Assembly: GCA_022791355.1 (NCBI GenBank) | Contig: JAAVYX010000143.1 | Span: 1 to 5,318, forward strand | Reading direction: 5' to 3' | Origin: Clostridiales bacterium | Lineage (GTDB): Bacteria > Bacillota > Clostridia > Oscillospirales > Acutalibacteraceae | DNA length: 5,318 nt | Part shown: in pieces, positions 5,130-5,318 of the stretch | Position numbering within the stretch: the first letter of the stretch is position 1 | How the letters are laid out: each line of letters starts with the position of its first letter | The notes under the pieces: model-generated | What the model was told of the DNA's origin: nothing | What the model saw: only the letters and a program-made list of their open reading frames with translations | The model's database searches: none | Translations under genes and position numbers: made by a program

Positions 5130-5186
5130 GTCATTTTATTGGGTTGCCGAATGCTTCGCATTCGGCTAGGTCGGCGCTTCTTGTCA
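5128..5186. repeat. Dispersed repeat, copy 1, carrying a 9-bp hairpin
   Basis: CGGTCATTTTATTGGG (5128-5143) and GTCGGCGCTTCTTGTCA (5170-5186) recur as 5278-5293 and 5302-5318. In this copy the 26 bases between them contain a perfect 9-bp stem (5146-5154 with 5158-5166, loop TTC, GAA on the minus strand). The other copy has only 8 bases there. Confidence 0.8.
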
Positions 5187-5207
5187 CACCTCCCGGCTCT
5201 CGCCGCT

Positions 5208-5217
5208 CCAATAAAAT
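5208..5217. repeat. Inverted copy of the ATTTTATTGG decamer
   Basis: CCAATAAAAT here is the exact reverse complement of ATTTTATTGG at 5133-5142 and at 5283-5292. It lies between them and can pair with either, so two long-range stems compete for it. Confidence 0.65.
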
Positions 5218-5241
5218 TCCCTCTGCTCCAGAACCGTCCAA

Positions 5242-5258
5242 GCGATGCTGCGCATCGC
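5242..5258. repeat. Perfect 7-bp hairpin with TGC loop
   Basis: GCGATGC (5242-5248) pairs with GCATCGC (5252-5258). The minus-strand loop is C(GCA)G. Confidence 0.65.
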
Positions 5259-5277
5259 CCGGCCGATTCTTGCGCAA

Positions 5278-5318
5278 CGGTCATTTTATTGGGCTCGGGC
5301 CGTCGGCGCTTCTTGTCA
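5278..5318. repeat. Dispersed repeat, copy 2, cut by the window end
   Basis: Repeats both conserved blocks of the copy at 5128-5186 with no mismatch in 16 and 17 bases, and lacks the inner hairpin. The repeat may continue to the right beyond the window. Confidence 0.8.

Larger units (their letters stand above)
4678..5318. other. Gene-free region made of a chain of palindromes and dispersed repeats
   Basis: No open frame on either strand has a ribosome binding site plus a recognisable protein; the minus-strand frames look like translated repeats. It holds at least ten inverted repeats, most listed separately, and a dispersed repeat family at its right end. Smaller stems not listed elsewhere include CCGGG/CCCGG (5000-5004 with 5009-5013). 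The promoter of the permease genes should be here or further right, but I see no good -35/-10 pair. Confidence 0.6.

Noticed and set aside
4678..5318. tRNA, T-box or riboswitch in the permease leader
   Set aside because: I looked for a T-box GGUGG-type element, tRNA arms and common riboswitch cores and found none; only simple hairpins are present.

Overview
The window looks like chromosomal DNA from a moderately GC-rich Gram-positive anaerobe. A clostridial, Oscillospiraceae-like host is my best guess. It rests on purine-rich ribosome binding sites, the style of the Opp/Dpp permeases and repeat-laden intergenic DNA. There is no rRNA or other taxonomic marker, so this is an inference. All four convincing genes are on the minus strand and read from right to left.

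Layout from right to left, in the direction of transcription. Positions 4660-5318 have no convincing gene and are packed with short perfect inverted repeats, plus the start of a dispersed repeat family at 5128-5318. Next come two inner-membrane permeases of a peptide/nickel-type ABC importer: a DppB-like gene at 3646-4659 with a TTG start, and a DppC-like gene at 2582-3418. A 227-bp hairpin-bearing spacer separates them. A small single-domain cupin (1974-2306) follows. A tandem array of about seven palindromic units (1421-1984) lies next, and then an M24-family aminopeptidase/prolidase-like metallopeptidase (169-1242). A probable bidirectional terminator (24-57) closes the left end.

The genes suggest peptide scavenging: a DppBC-type channel would import short peptides and the M24 enzyme would cleave them, probably at Xaa-Pro bonds. 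The cupin has no assignable substrate. The ATPases and the solute-binding protein that such an importer needs are not in the window.

The most unusual element is the 1421-1984 array. Its units are 79-80 bp or 93-94 bp long, and most carry two overlapping hairpins that compete for one shared arm. The inner part of one stem changes on both sides between units while pairing is kept, which indicates selection or gene conversion acting on a hairpin rather than on a protein. The last unit runs into the cupin gene and supplies its stop codon. The other intergenic stretches are also rich in perfect stems closed by three-base loops, several of them C(GNA)G triloops on the minus strand. The window therefore looks colonised by several palindromic repeat families with no recognisable mobilising enzyme nearby.
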